This document shows positions 1 through 13,100 of a stretch of DNA of 64,000 nucleotides, one piece after another. The position numbers and the translations under genes are program-made. Within the stretch, counting starts at the first letter, position 1; each line of letters begins with the position of its first letter. Source of the stretch: Amphibalanus amphitrite (Eukaryota > Arthropoda > Thecostraca > Balanomorpha > Balanidae); the NCBI RefSeq assembly GCF_019059575.1, contig NW_024882786.1, positions 62,001 through 126,000 of the forward strand, given 5' to 3'. Under the pieces are notes generated by a model. That model saw nothing but the letters and a program-made list of their open reading frames with translations, ran no database searches and was not told the DNA's origin.

Positions 1-3000
1 CATACAGTTTTGGTCACAACAATCTCCGGCTAGGGGGGCCGGGGCAGAGAGACAGACAGCCGGTCAGCTCGGGTGGGGCCGCGACTGCCGTCACCCATCA
101 AATGATAGACAGATCCGGTGGCCAGGCACTCATGGCCGGCACTTACTGACGGCGGTAAAAAAGACAGCTGCAAGTGCATTTGCGCTACGTGATATGTCAC
201 TGGAGTATGCCGGCTGTATTACTGTGGTCACCAGCGCGCATTCTGATTGGAACGGGAGGAGATGCTAATAAATATTTACTCGGGGTGAGTTACTATTGCC
301 CTGTTATTTTAAAGGTACACGGAAGTCGGAAGATGCACGCATTTTTCAACAAAGGCCTATTGCACTGAGACCTTGCTATCACAGCGTTTATTTCTTAGTG
401 AAATGTGCCTCACCGGATAACTTAGTTAGTTTGGATCGAGCCACGGACCCCTGTCTTATCTTTTTGGTGGGCACTATGTCTAAAATATACCAGAAATCAG
501 TCGAATAATACAAGACAACAGTATGCCATGAACATGACTCAATTTGAGACGAATAAACAAGACACACATATCACACCACAGTAGCATCATTTCATACGCA
601 TGGACCCAAGATACCTATAAGAAACAGGTAGATCCGATGTTTGAAAGTAAAGCCCCAGTCACAAATTTGACGCACCTGTGACATTTCCTGACACCCACGT
701 GACTATTGTATTAACTTTTGTGTTTTGCGATGTTTTGACCTTATTTAAAGTACTAAAAGCTCAAAATGTATGATTAATGTTGTTTAAAGCAGCATATTAA
801 TAATTATGTTTGTAAATTATCGATAAGCTGCTTATAGCAGGTCACGTGATTGCTACCAGATTATGTGCTCAGAAAGCATCTTTTCAACTTCGATTTTGAA
901 CAATTTTTACCTCCTTTGAGGCCAAATGATGGACGGTTTGAGGCACACGATGAAATGCTGAATCTATTGATGCCAAAATTTGTTCGTTTTTTGCATTTTT
1001 AGACTAGTATATCCTGGCTCAAACTTTGACCAGTTTGTGTGTAAACCCTATGGTGAAGGGAAAACTTCACGCCCAGCAGGCGTCCTTACAGTGCTGCCAA
1101 ATCGTGTTTGGTGGGGGTCGCATGGACCACTGATTCCGGAATTCCGCAAATTGTTTCTAACGACATCCATAATGGAGAAATGCGTCTCCGCGCCACTCCC
1201 CTCCGTCTTTGATAAGCACCTATCACATATGTGCGGGGGCGGAAGCGCGAGAGAACGCATAACACATAACTCCAATTCCGTATTGTACGGGACACGTATA
1301 AGATAGATAGGTCTCCAGGCACAGAAAATTGGGGTCTGATCTTGTGATTTTATCTAATAACTACGAACTCCAATGAACCGGTAATTATCACTTATACCCC
1401 AATAGTTCTGCCAAGTTATGGTAATGAATTGCCGCTATCGGTTGCTGGTAGCGTTGAAAGCAGCGTAGCGAGTTCCGAATTAAAATTACTTGAATTTCAA
1501 ATTACAACGGATTAATGTTCTGAACAGCAATGGTAGATAAATTGTATTAGAAGGGCCGACAAAATGAGAGTGAAAATGATGGGGCTCGTTAGGTTGAAAT
1601 GGCTGTGTAAAGAGAGCTGGAAGAGCAAACCCAACGTTTTACTGGGCCTGGTGAGAAGTAACGATAGGTAAGCTGGAGCGCCGAACGAGCTGAAGTGACA
1701 TCGTGGTCCGAGTTGATCGGGTCCGCAGTCCAGTGCTGGGCCCCCGCCAGGCCCGTCTGCCCCTCGGCGGCGGTCGCGGCGGTCCGATCTCGTCTGGGCT
1801 CGCAGCCGTCTCAGGCTCCCGAAATAGCCGGCGAAGATGGATCGCATCTGTCCAAAACTGAATCCCCAATAGTCGCGCCTCATCGCAGAAGCTGAGATAG
1901 CTTTATGAAAAATACTCCAAACTTGGGCTGGTGCATTTAAACTGTCAATATAATTCCGGCGTCCGCTGTTGCTTCGAAATCTGACAACAAATTCGAAATC
2001 GACGTTCAACTTACCCTTTCAACCGAAACCAATTTGCCATTCCTCGTATCCCTATCGGCAGTCCAAATCCCTCCGCCATTAAATGTGACAGACCGTCAAC
2101 ACACACCATCCGTCAAACTGACGTCTCCGACGCACACCTAACGAGGTGTAATTGCTCGAGGAGACGGCGCGGGGAGCTTGGCGCACCGCCGCCGAAAGTG
2201 ACGCAGCGCGAAGCTGCGCTAATGATCTGTTTTGTCTGCAGTATCGACAGATAATTAGCTGAGCCCGCTGCCCCCTTCCACCCTCCGTTGGACCATACGT
2301 GCTATCACCAGGATCTCTGCTGGGAGGGGTAGAGGGGTGGAGAGGTGCAGAGAGAGGGGTGGAGGAGCCGGACAGGACCGGAACGGTCTGGAGTCGGACC
2401 GGAGACCGTACGGGGCCGGTACCGGACGTCCGTGGTCCGATGGGGATCTACGGTAGTCGGTCGAGAAAAATAGGCCAACAGACGGGCCGGAGCTGCGATA
2501 AATGGAACTCGAGAGCTGAGAACCGCCATATACCTACGGCTTAAATGCATTGGTGCATCAAATGCTTTGAAGATTGTAAAACCGCAAAGGAGATTTTGAT
2601 CGTTTTTCGGCTCTTTAGCTAGTTTGTAGTAAATTGTGAATTCTCATCGTTTATCTAATTCATCCTTTTTAATCCTCCTTAAAATCTTATTGTGACCCTT
2701 CCCTCTTTTTCAAGCCTGCTGTCAGCCCTGCCTCGCACCTACATATAAATACGATTTCGAATTTATGGCAGCATTGTGCTGAACTCCAAACCGTACAGTC
2801 CCGAGCGGGACTCCGTCTCAAGAGTCGTTACCGCGAGCTGGACTTTGACTCTGAGTCAATCCCAAGCAAAACTCCGACTCGTGACTCCACCCTGAGCCCG
2901 ACTCAAACCCGGGACTCCGACTCGGGACGTCCCCATCGACCGTCTGAGGCCAGACCGGGAGATCGATGGCCGAGTCCGGGCTGCCGCCGCCGCTGCCGCT

Positions 3001-4034
3001 GCCGCCGGCTCATAACGCCGTTCCGTTCATAACTACCGACTGCAGCCCGAAATGAGACCCGCCGCCCTGACTTACATGCCTCCAGGATGCAGGAGGAAGA
3101 CGGAGATGAGAGAGATGATGGGTGGAGAGAGTAGAAGGAGAGGAGAGGCGTGGCTGGCATATATATTGGAAATGCCATGCAGGTGGTGTGATGGATGAAC
3201 TGGAAAGGTCATGGTCTCGCTATTTGCGTTGCATGTAGCATGCACGTTGATGGGTTGTAGCAGCAATGATTGCAAGAAAATATCCAATGAAAGCCTAGTG
3301 TTTAAGTGGTTGGCACATCATCGATATTGGAACAGCAATGATTACTAGCGTAAGGCTAGCGGTAGTTCAATCAACCATAAGTCGTGAAAGTGAGATAAAT
3401 TAACCGTGGAAATTTTGACTCTTCTTTTTTTTACAGAAGAAGTCGCATGATTTTAAATCCAGACTTCAAAAGACGCTTCAAATTTCCCACTGCCAATCCC
3501 AAACGTCTGAAACATATTTCAGGCCCTAGTGTCATGCATAAACGGATCTGCATCGTCTTATCTCGCATAATGACGGCTCTAGTCTAAGATCAGCACGGAC
3601 AGATGTGTATTTTTGTAATGTGTTCCGTACGCCAGTTCTGAGGATGGAGCGACACCGAGACAGACAGTGGCATGACACACGAGGTCCGGACGCCCACGGG
3701 CCTCACGGGTCCTCCATCATGCAGCCCTTATTCCCGGCGACACGGGAGGCGGGACGGTGTCGATGGGTGTCACGAATCGTTAGCGCACGAAGGACGACGA
3801 TCACGGTCTGTCACGAACGTTTGTGACGGTGAGAAGTCAGAAGTGACAGCGGTGACACTCAGTGACAGCTGTGCTGTATGGGAAAATGTTGCAGACGGAC
3901 TTCACTGCGGCTATAGTGAAATGTGCGCGGTTAAAAGACCAATGGCAATGACCGTGGCGACTTGATTGCTTTCCATTTCACCGGATGGTTATGTTGACCA
4001 CCGTCCGAGCGCCGAGCGCCGGAGACGAACTCAC
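1..4034. other. No recognisable exon; presumed NELL intron
   Basis: This stretch lies downstream of NELL exon 5 on the gene's strand and should be intron, because that exon ends on a clean GT donor and the protein is far from complete. I looked on the minus strand for the next NELL exon (coiled coil and first VWC module) and did not find one. The DNA is mixed AT-rich and GC-rich. Around 2300-2440 it is purine-rich with GGACCGG-type repeats, and around 2790-2930 it is a loose run of GACTCC/GACTCG repeats. Open frames here show no family resemblance. Confidence 0.5.
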
Positions 4035-4194
4035 CTGGAACCGAAAGTGTCGCTCGTTCCTCTGGCCGAGCCACAGTTGCAGCGGCATCTCCAGAGCGGT
4101 AGCATTCCTCTCCGGGGTGTGGATGACGCGAGAGTGCACGTGGTGGCAGTCCACGTACAGGTCCAGCTGGTGTCCGGATACGGACACTGCCAGC
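4035..4194 (-). CDS. NELL exon 5: end of TSPN domain
   Basis: The exon is 160 bp, entered after TGTGTCCGCAG and left at a GTGAGT donor. It takes one base to complete an Arg codon and ends on a full codon (phase 0). It encodes LAVSVSGHQLDLYVDC, a strand pair with the conserved Cys of the NELL LamG-like fold, then the family signature LWLGQRNERHFRFQ. NAT in the ERNATALEM stretch is a possible N-glycosylation site. The upstream intron edge is rich in GTGTCCG repeats (4196-4310) that resemble the acceptor. Confidence 0.93.
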
Positions 4195-7100
4195 CTGCGG
4201 ACACAGGACGCGTCAGACACTCGCGGACAGTCCCGCCACGTGTCCGGCGCGTGGTCGGACACGCGGACACGGACAAGGTCACGTCACCAAGTGGCGGCGG
4301 ACACAGGACACTGGGGAGCGCACGTTATTGCTGATATGTTGCCGCTGTTGAGGTCCCTGCGGCGACCGTAACACGGCCAATTAGGCTGGTATGGTCACGT
4401 GACTGTCAGCGTTCCGGTCGCGTTTGTCACGCACGATCACCTCGATCTGGACAGCTGCCACCGCCAGCTGAGCTGCCGCCAACAGCTGCCAACCGGCGGC
4501 AGCTGGTGGCTGTTGCTAAGCTGTTGATATGCATGTATTTGTACTTCTGTTGTAACAGCACTACACATCATTATTGTCACATTATTGTCACAGTACCTAA
4601 AGTCTACCGTTGTACCGCACCGTAAGGATGACAGTGTCTGTGACATCTCAGGATTTCAGACTTCAGAGCAAACATTGCGTGACTTTGAACTACCATTGAA
4701 CCGTCGCAGGTGGTATGTGATATGCTTGTGCAAGTGACGCCATAGGAACATACGTAACTACCATCAAACGAAACCGGCCTTTCCATGACAGGCAGCCAAC
4801 AGGCATTGATGTCGTGGTGAATTGCAATGACATGTCACTTCGAATTGTGGGATTCCCGTCATGTGGGCACACGTTGATTGCACGTGCTTTCTTTGCACTC
4901 ATAACAAAGTGTTTCACAGGAAAGGACGGGTTGTTTTATGTGATCTTGACTGTAGAGGCTGCTCCAGCTTTAGGTTCCTATATGTCCTGATTGCGTGAAG
5001 CAGTTGATGCTTTCGTGTTCTACATGAAAAATAGTGAAAAGAAACAAGCTCCTGTTTTGGACAAAGCGCCACGAGGCGCTAAATGTAGGTACACCTTACT
5101 CTTTGAATTATGGTTAATGGTGTCTTGAGCGTGCCGTGTTTTATGTTTTGAATCCACAACTCGAAATACGATAAGATAAGCCTCAAAATGCGCAGTCAGT
5201 ATAGATCAAAACGAGCACTTGTGTCTTATCATCGCCCAAAACACCAACAGCGCCTGTCATAGAGCATAGCAGTGGTTTGATGTTTGCAATTCGCCTTCAA
5301 ATCGCCGAAATCAGCCGGCCCAGTGCAGCGGTGGCGGCTTTCGCGATAGCCGTGTGTGTTGGCGGCTCCGTTAGCGTGGCTTGGTTACCGCAATAGCGCT
5401 GGGGACAGTGCCTGTCGACCATCGACCGCTGAGCTCCACAAAGCGCAAACACTGAGGATCGGATTGGCGGACACGCACCAGCAGCCGGCTGACGGAACAG
5501 TCGCAGAACAGACGACACAGTCTGTCAGTTGTCGAACAGCAGACGGACCGGAAAGGATGGCCTGGCGAGGCTACTGAGAAAAAGACGCTGCTGATTGGAA
5601 AAACGAAAATAGTCAACAACAGACTTTTCTCTTTAGAAATGATATAGCAACTTTACATCTCATAAACAAATAATTACTGTAATTCATCTCATCCAGGTGC
5701 ATACTAAGCCTGGAAAAGCCGTGCCCAAAGGCAAATGCTCCAGGCAGACGGTTTCCGGTGCACCGTGTTTTCAGAAGCTTTAATTTGAGCATGAAAGGGT
5801 TCAATTTCGTCAGCGCATAACCGTATCTGATGACATTTATTTGCCCGACTTTGATGACGATTAAAACGGCGTGTTGATTCAATTTCATTAAATGAGGACT
5901 CGGGGCCCGTTTCTGGAACAAACATGCAACAACCCACAGTCGCAGCTCGAGGCGTCAGGTCGGGTAGCAAATCGAGTACCATTCTCAGACCAATGGTATA
6001 TTCAGAATGACTTGAAAGTAAGTAGTGAAAATAAAAGACTCATTCAAAATAGGCACGGTTTCACTGCCGAGCTGGGTGTTGCAATTAGGCGTTATAACGT
6101 CTTACATAACGTCCATCATAAAGCGCTTTTCACAAACTCAGAAAGCCATCATCGCCAGTAGAGCTACTCGTTAACATTTTCGTCCATCTGACAACTTGAC
6201 TGACAGAGGAGCCGCTTGATTCGTTCTCATTTGTCAGTGTGTGAGCCTCGGCAGAATAAAAGGCGGAAAGACGGAAGACCTGCGGCATTATATCTGGCGT
6301 GGAGGCTCAGAAAGGTGGGAGAGAATTGGGAAGAAAGGGGAAATGAGCTAGCATGTGTAGAGCAGCCAATGCAACCGTAGTATTAATGAATTAATATTAA
6401 AAATGCGTTAAAACGGTCAGCTCTGACCTGACCAGTTCATGTATCGTTAATGTTTATGTTCAACTACCATGTGTCGAAGCTGTTACCGCTCCGTGACCAC
6501 TAACTTGTGCCAGAGCTGTGTTTCCCAGTCTCTCCCCTCTCCTCATGCTGACTGACCTGTACCAGAGCTGTATTTCGGCCCAGTAGTTCCCTCTCCCATG
6601 TCTGACTGACCTGTGCCAGTGGTCGTCGGCCAGTCTGTAGCGGAACGACTCCATGTGCACGTCGGGCGGACCGCCTCCTCTGTCCGGATCCTGGCGCCGT
6701 CTGGTGTAGTGAAACCGGATCTCATCGGTACGACCCGACGACTGCACCTCCAGAAACCTGCCGGGGTGGGACGGAACAACATCATATCACTGCAGTGCGT
6801 AACATTTGTGTGAGATAAGGCAGAGGATACATGAACAGAGTAAATGTGTATTACAAACGAATTACAATTCTGAGCGAATAGGAAAATCCTTCCGTGATAC
6901 GCATTTACTGGGTTATGTATTTGGGGCCAAAGTCTCAAATAGCCCTCCCTTCCTCTTGTGAATAGTGATCCAGTCCGGCCCGTCTCCCCACGGCCGAGAG
7001 AAGCTGGGTGGCCGAGGGTGCGCCGTATCGGGCCACCCTGCTCCCACCCAACCCTTTGTTCCGTGCGCCCCGGATACGGGCGATTCGGGGGCCGAATTCC

Positions 7101-10100
7101 GACTCAGTCAGCGTATAATCCCCTCCCCTCCCCTCCCCCGCCGCGGCCGGTCGCCACCGCAGACTGCCCCCAGGCGGTTTGTGCGCCAGCTGCCCGCGGC
7201 ATGGCCAGCCGGGTCACGTAATGCCCTGGGGCGGTGGACGGCCTGTCTGGTGCCCAGTTGGCTGTTACTGGGCAGAGGGCACGGGGTCGACTGGCATGGC
7301 CCATGCTGTTCACTTCATGGCATACCAGGGCTTGCTATCAGCCAATCAGCTGATGGGATGCAGTATATACAGTGCGGTCATGGGAGACGAGACGGCATTT
7401 GGAAGAGCCTTTGAGGATATTCCTGTATGTGGATTACATATTTCAAAGGCAAAAAGACTTATCTCGTTTAGGTTTCCGTGTAGGCATATTGAAAATCCTC
7501 ACCACGTCACCTGGTCATCCAAGTAACCGTTCTGACCATTAATATTCTCTGGTTCCACGGGTCGGGCACACATGTTCTCCGGACGGTTACTGACCAATTT
7601 TGACCCCTAGTTTCAACAGCTGCCACACCAAATCCCGACCGCACCAACTAGAGGCGTGAACCGATTAGATCTCGTGCAGATATGACAAATTCAGCCGAAC
7701 CCTATAAACACCTCTTGCGCCATTCGTCGCCGCAGCCGGCAGCCGGCACAGGTGTGCCCCGCGCCACATTTCCCTGCCGCGCGTCGCTGGCCGAACAGAT
7801 GGTCTAACAGCTTGCAGCCGTGTCAGCTGACTGGTGGTGAGTCAAAGGACACGTGAAGAGCGGACACCGACCCGGCAGAGATGATGACCCGTCAAAAACG
7901 GTTCGCAAACCCATTTTGCGCAATTTATTCGTGATGAGCGAGAGACCGAATAAATAAGCTTGGTGGACACATTTTGTGTACAAGGCAACATCAGAACATA
8001 CTAAATCGTAAATTAACTTCTTATTCAAACATTCATTCATTTCATAAGCGTTCAGGAAATATTTCCTTCCAAAATCTGAGCGGAGCTGTGACTGTTGTTT
8101 AAATTTCAACCAATCCACAGTGGGGATTTTTCCGATCTAGCACGTATTTATTCGTAGAGGGCAAACCATAGGTAGCATTGTAGCCAGATTGTGCACAGAT
8201 GTTGGCTGGTGTGTCCTAGTGAGAATTTTACCTGTAAATGTGCATAATCAACATAGTATAGGGGGTTCAATTGGACCCCCCGCTCAGCCGTTTGGCCCCT
8301 GATCAAGCTAGTGCTTCGCGGAAAAGTCAAGCGTGCTGCCTATGACGAAATTAGGCCGAATATATCCAATTTCAAAGTCCAAGGTCATAAGCTGACTTTC
8401 CAAGTCAGTTTAATGACCCAACTAAAGTTGGGAAATCGAGACCACTTGAAACTTCGTAAAGTTAGGGTGTTACGGGGTATTTTGGGGTGCTGATCACGAA
8501 TTTCGTGTTAGTTTTGATCACAGACGATGTCTTTATGCATTTAGGCCAGGTCGGGTCAGGTCAGGTTAGATCAATTAGTAGGCGTCCTGCCGGCCATCCG
8601 TAGAAGTGTCACCTACTACTGATAGCTTCGTAACATGGAACGAAGGCACTAGAACTACTTCGTAAATATTCAAATGGCTGCTAAAATCGAAATCAGCACC
8701 AAAAACTACCCTAGAAACAAGTAAAACTCGAAAAAGTGAACCAAGGTCATCAAAAGGTCAATGACCTTAACTTGACCTTCACGTGACCTTGACTCCCACC
8801 ATTATGCATGGCACCAACATCATTTCACATATTTGAACGTTTAAAACCACAAAAAGACTGGAAACCGCGGATAATGTGAGCTGGCATACGCCGAATCGCG
8901 ATTCCGGCCAAACATGGTCTCGAGAAATATACCACAGGTCAAAGGTCAGTTGGGTCAGAGTCATGAAATTTTTAGGTTAAATGTAAAATTTATGATCTCG
9001 AGGGTACCGAAAGTTTCGGCGCGATCGGCCGCTTTTTGCGCGAGTAATTTGCGGAAAACCATGGGGTTTTATCCGACCCCTTCCCCCTCCCCCTCCCCAC
9101 AAGTGCGATGGTTAATAAGGTTACGGTATGTATAATTTACGCTTGTCATCCTATTCCTAATGAATGTGTCTCAGAAAATATGCATCATATAAATCACGAA
9201 GTAAAATTATTCGCCTATGTCCGGAACATATACCTATATCGTGCTGTTTGCCCTAGCGCTCCTCGAGTGGGGTGTTAAGATACTCTAATGTGAATATTCC
9301 GTGTTCAGGCAAGTTTCGGCAGCCAAACTAGGCGTTGTCTTGTGCAGAAGAAAGTGGCGAATTCGATAGGATATATTTCGGAGTGGAAAAGTGTGGAGAA
9401 CATTGTTGATTTCCTACATTTATTTAGAATACCATTCCTTCAATATGGTGTCTGTAAGGGTTTTTTGTAAAGGGCATTTTTGTGACCTTAGTAAGGTTGT
9501 GGCATACTTTCTGCTTGCCATTCCATTCCTAATAAAGGTGCCTTTCAGACGATATGCAACTTTAAGACCTCGCAAGATTAAAACCAACAGGACAGGACAA
9601 TGAAATTGAGCTATACTTTCGGGCCTTGCTGAGCCCATTGAGTAATCACGCATGAGTGTGAACTTTGGGCGCATTTTTCCTAGTTTTGCTGTGGACATAC
9701 AGATAAAACAATGCCATATATGAAAAATTCAGACATTGCTTAGCCCTACTGACACAAAAAAATAAACAAAAATCCAAAAAATATTTTTTGAATTAATAGG
9801 CGCTAGATCGGAAAAATCCCCACTGTGCAATCGTTAGTTCAAATTGAACAAACGATAAACACCAACATTGCACAGTAGCTAACTGCCGATTCGCAGATGC
9901 ACTGTGCCATTACCATCACATGAATCATCCACCGTGCTGATTATCAGCCCTAGTGACGCAAATCGCTGCCCGTAACGGCGCGAGCCGATGGCCCATTACC
10001 AGCCGCGTGAGGTGAGGCGTTCTCGTCACCCCAGCAAGGGGAACCTCCGCCGCCCGACAGCTAGACTCGTAAATTGTCGACGATCGTTTTTTAACGGCGC

Positions 10101-13100
10101 GTCGACCGGCTGCGTTGCGGCGTTTTATGCGCAGGGAGACGGTTCTTCACTCGAGCGCACTGATGATAAACTGAGTCCGTAGTAAACACCCCCGTCCCCA
10201 CGGGAGAGCCGTAGTAAGCTAGTGTAAACATGGCCGTTGCTATGCAAACCGAGGGCTCGAGGACAGTAGAAGACGCTGCGATATATATTCGAAGAGAAAA
10301 GGTGTTTATTCTTAGATACAGCAGCGATTCCATAATATTCAAATGTATTCAGTCAGGATCTGAAGTATGCAAATATTTTTACTCGAAATAAAGCAATTCT
10401 CCAAACTGAGGAAATATTTTCACACCAAGCAGTCAATTTCCATAATATTCAACTTTGTCGGAGCTCGCAAAACTCAGCTCCAACTTGGCATCACTAAAAA
10501 AGACCTTACCCCAAAAGCGCAAGCCATTTTGGCCGAACAGCTTCTTACAATTCCCTTGTCGTGACACCTTATAAAAGGAATGCCTATTATGCACCCAACA
10601 TGACCATGGGTAAACCATAAACGGTTCGGCCTTGGATGCGCTGTCCATTGTGCGGTATGCGTGTCCGCGTATTGATCCTCTGACTACGGCGTGGGTGGCG
10701 CGGATGGTGAGCAGAGCTCTAAATGAGTTGTGTCAATACTGTGTAGGCATTATGCGACTGGCATGCTTGCAAGTTGGTGTCGAAAGAGACGGGAGCGACC
10801 CCCACTGACCTGTTGGCGTCGAACGAGAAGGCGACGATGGTGCCGGCGTTCTGCGGCTGCTGCCGGACGCTGGCCAAAATGGTAAACTCGGCTGACGTGG
10901 TCAGCAGAGAGACGGCCCTCTCCAACACGGCGTCAGGCAGCCGCACTTGCCGCGTGTCACCTGGGGTCAGAGGTCAAAGGTCATGAGACAAAACACACAG
11001 CCGCACTTGCCGCGTGTCACCTGAGGCCAGAGGTCATGGGTCACCAATCGAAGGTCAGCAGTAAGGTAGCCCAAGGAACATGACGATACATTTGAAGCGT
11101 CAAGAATAAGCTCAGGGACGTGAATTATATAAAATGCATGACAGAAAGCCGAAGAAGAAGCGCCACGCCACGGACGATTTTCAGAACCCACAGAAAGGCT
11201 TCAGTCTGGAACCGCGGTCAGTTTGGTCTAAGTCGACTAACAAATAACATTACTAAAATATCCACGCATGGTGTCCCTCAGGACTGCATCACTGCTGTGA
11301 CAGTAAAGGTGGAGGTGACCTGATCCAGACTTGATTAGCTAAGGTCAGGAAGTGACGAACTTCACCGGTTGTCACCTGTGATCCGCGTGTGATTGAAGAG
11401 ATACCCTACCGTAAGGTCCCAACAGACCACCAGGGGTCATGGAGCTTTAGTAGAGGTCACAGAGGTCAACTGAGGCCACTGGTAACACCCAGGGTCAACA
11501 GAGCTAGTGAGTAGATGTGCCACCTTATAGAAGATGAAGTGCTGGACCCAACGATACAGGGAACAACACGCCTGAACCAAGTGACCTCGCCCCGCTATCA
11601 CAGTAAAGTTGGAACTGACAGCCACCCAGACGTCTGGCTAAATGAAATTAGTTTGGACGGGCCAGCCTGATGGCTATTCGCCGGATTGCAACATTAACAG
11701 AATGACAGCCACTGTGGCGTGAAATACGAATCAGTTCCACTACAAGAGTTGCAGAAATGTGATGAGTTGTTTTGAATGTTTGTAATTCTTTAAGAGTGCT
11801 CTTAAAAAAAGAACAACATCTTCACTCGATGCTTTTCGTTTGGCGATCATCTCATTTTAGACTCCCAGAGGTGGATAATTCGCACCTCATCATTGCCGAT
11901 TTACAGTGTTTTCCCGTCCCAGGTCATCATTTTCTTTCCGTGCTCCCCAGCTGAGGTGAGCTGTGACCGGCCTGGCACTGGCCGCCGATATCTGGACCGC
12001 TTTCCAGGTCATCGGGTAGGCTTCGGACCGCCACGCCCCTGCTGCTGTCAGCCGGCGGCCAAGTCTAGTCCCTCAGCGTCACTGTCCACCCCCTCCCCCT
12101 CCCCACACGCCCCGCCCCCGCCACCGCCGCCGCCCGCCGCGCCGCCGCCGTCGCTCGCGGTAGCTAATTGCCTCAGGCAGTCTCATCACGGGATCAATGG
12201 CACCGCGCCCGCCCCTGATTAATTAGCATGGTAAAAACCTGCTCTGTCGCCAGCCCGGGCGCCCGGGAAGGGTTCCTGAGCAGCGCCTGAGGTCACGGTC
12301 GGGTCAGGCCGGGGGGGGGGCTGAGGGGGGGAGGGTCGCCTCCCAGCTTCGAGAGCGCGGTCTCAGGTGGTGTAGGTGGCATTTATGGATGAGCCGCAGT
12401 ATGAATTGAATACGCGGAGACGCGATGAAATGAGGCAAGGCATGCCGTGACGACGCGCGATATGTTGCTTGGCGAAACAATTTTATTGAAGTTTTTCAGC
12501 CAATTACTTAAATTGCCAACAGTACAAGATATCTGGACTAAGAGCCAGGGTTGCACGGATCGTCCTGATGCCTACGGCTACAGCTAGTAGGTGCAGCTCG
12601 GCACCCAGAGCCCGTGGGAGGGGGCCAACATGGTATGCACCGTGGCGAGGCTACTATCGGTGAAGGAATGTCAATAAGTGGGGCCCACAAAACACCGGAT
12701 CTCACCGCGACAGCTAAACGTACTAACTGGGACAAGGATATGTCCCAAGATATGTCCCCAGGTCGGCACTCGGCATCCACGCACGGGGAATGAAATTTGC
12801 AGTCACTTATGAGGTGCGATTTTTTTATTCGATCCCTTCACGTCTTCCTGGCCATTTTGAAGTTCGGACTGGGCCGTATTAGACTCGTTGTCTTGCCTGA
12901 GTCCTTGGCTGTGGGACTAAGAGAAAGATGAGACCATTATTTTCCTTGAACAAACGGTACATAAATAAAGGCAGTCGGGATAGGAGAGGGCACGATAAAA
13001 ATGCGGAATGAAGCGACCAGCTGCAGAAGCAGCACGATGACGTGGAAGTTAGACGTTGACGTCATCCTGTCCATATCGTTCCTCATATCACGTGACTGTG

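Larger units (their letters stand above)
6758..10809 (-). other. NELL intron 3
   Basis: A 4.05-kb intron. It contains the complete 1.7-kb inverted-repeat element at 8116-9827. The CT/GC-rich stretch at 6960-7230 has open frames on both strands without recognisable similarity. I see nothing else with support. Confidence 0.7.

Noticed and set aside
1512-2009. A 165-codon minus-strand frame considered as the next NELL exon (contains a PALDC string)
   Set aside because: No ordered match to the NELL coiled coil or VWC module and no cysteine spacing; the short string is probably chance.
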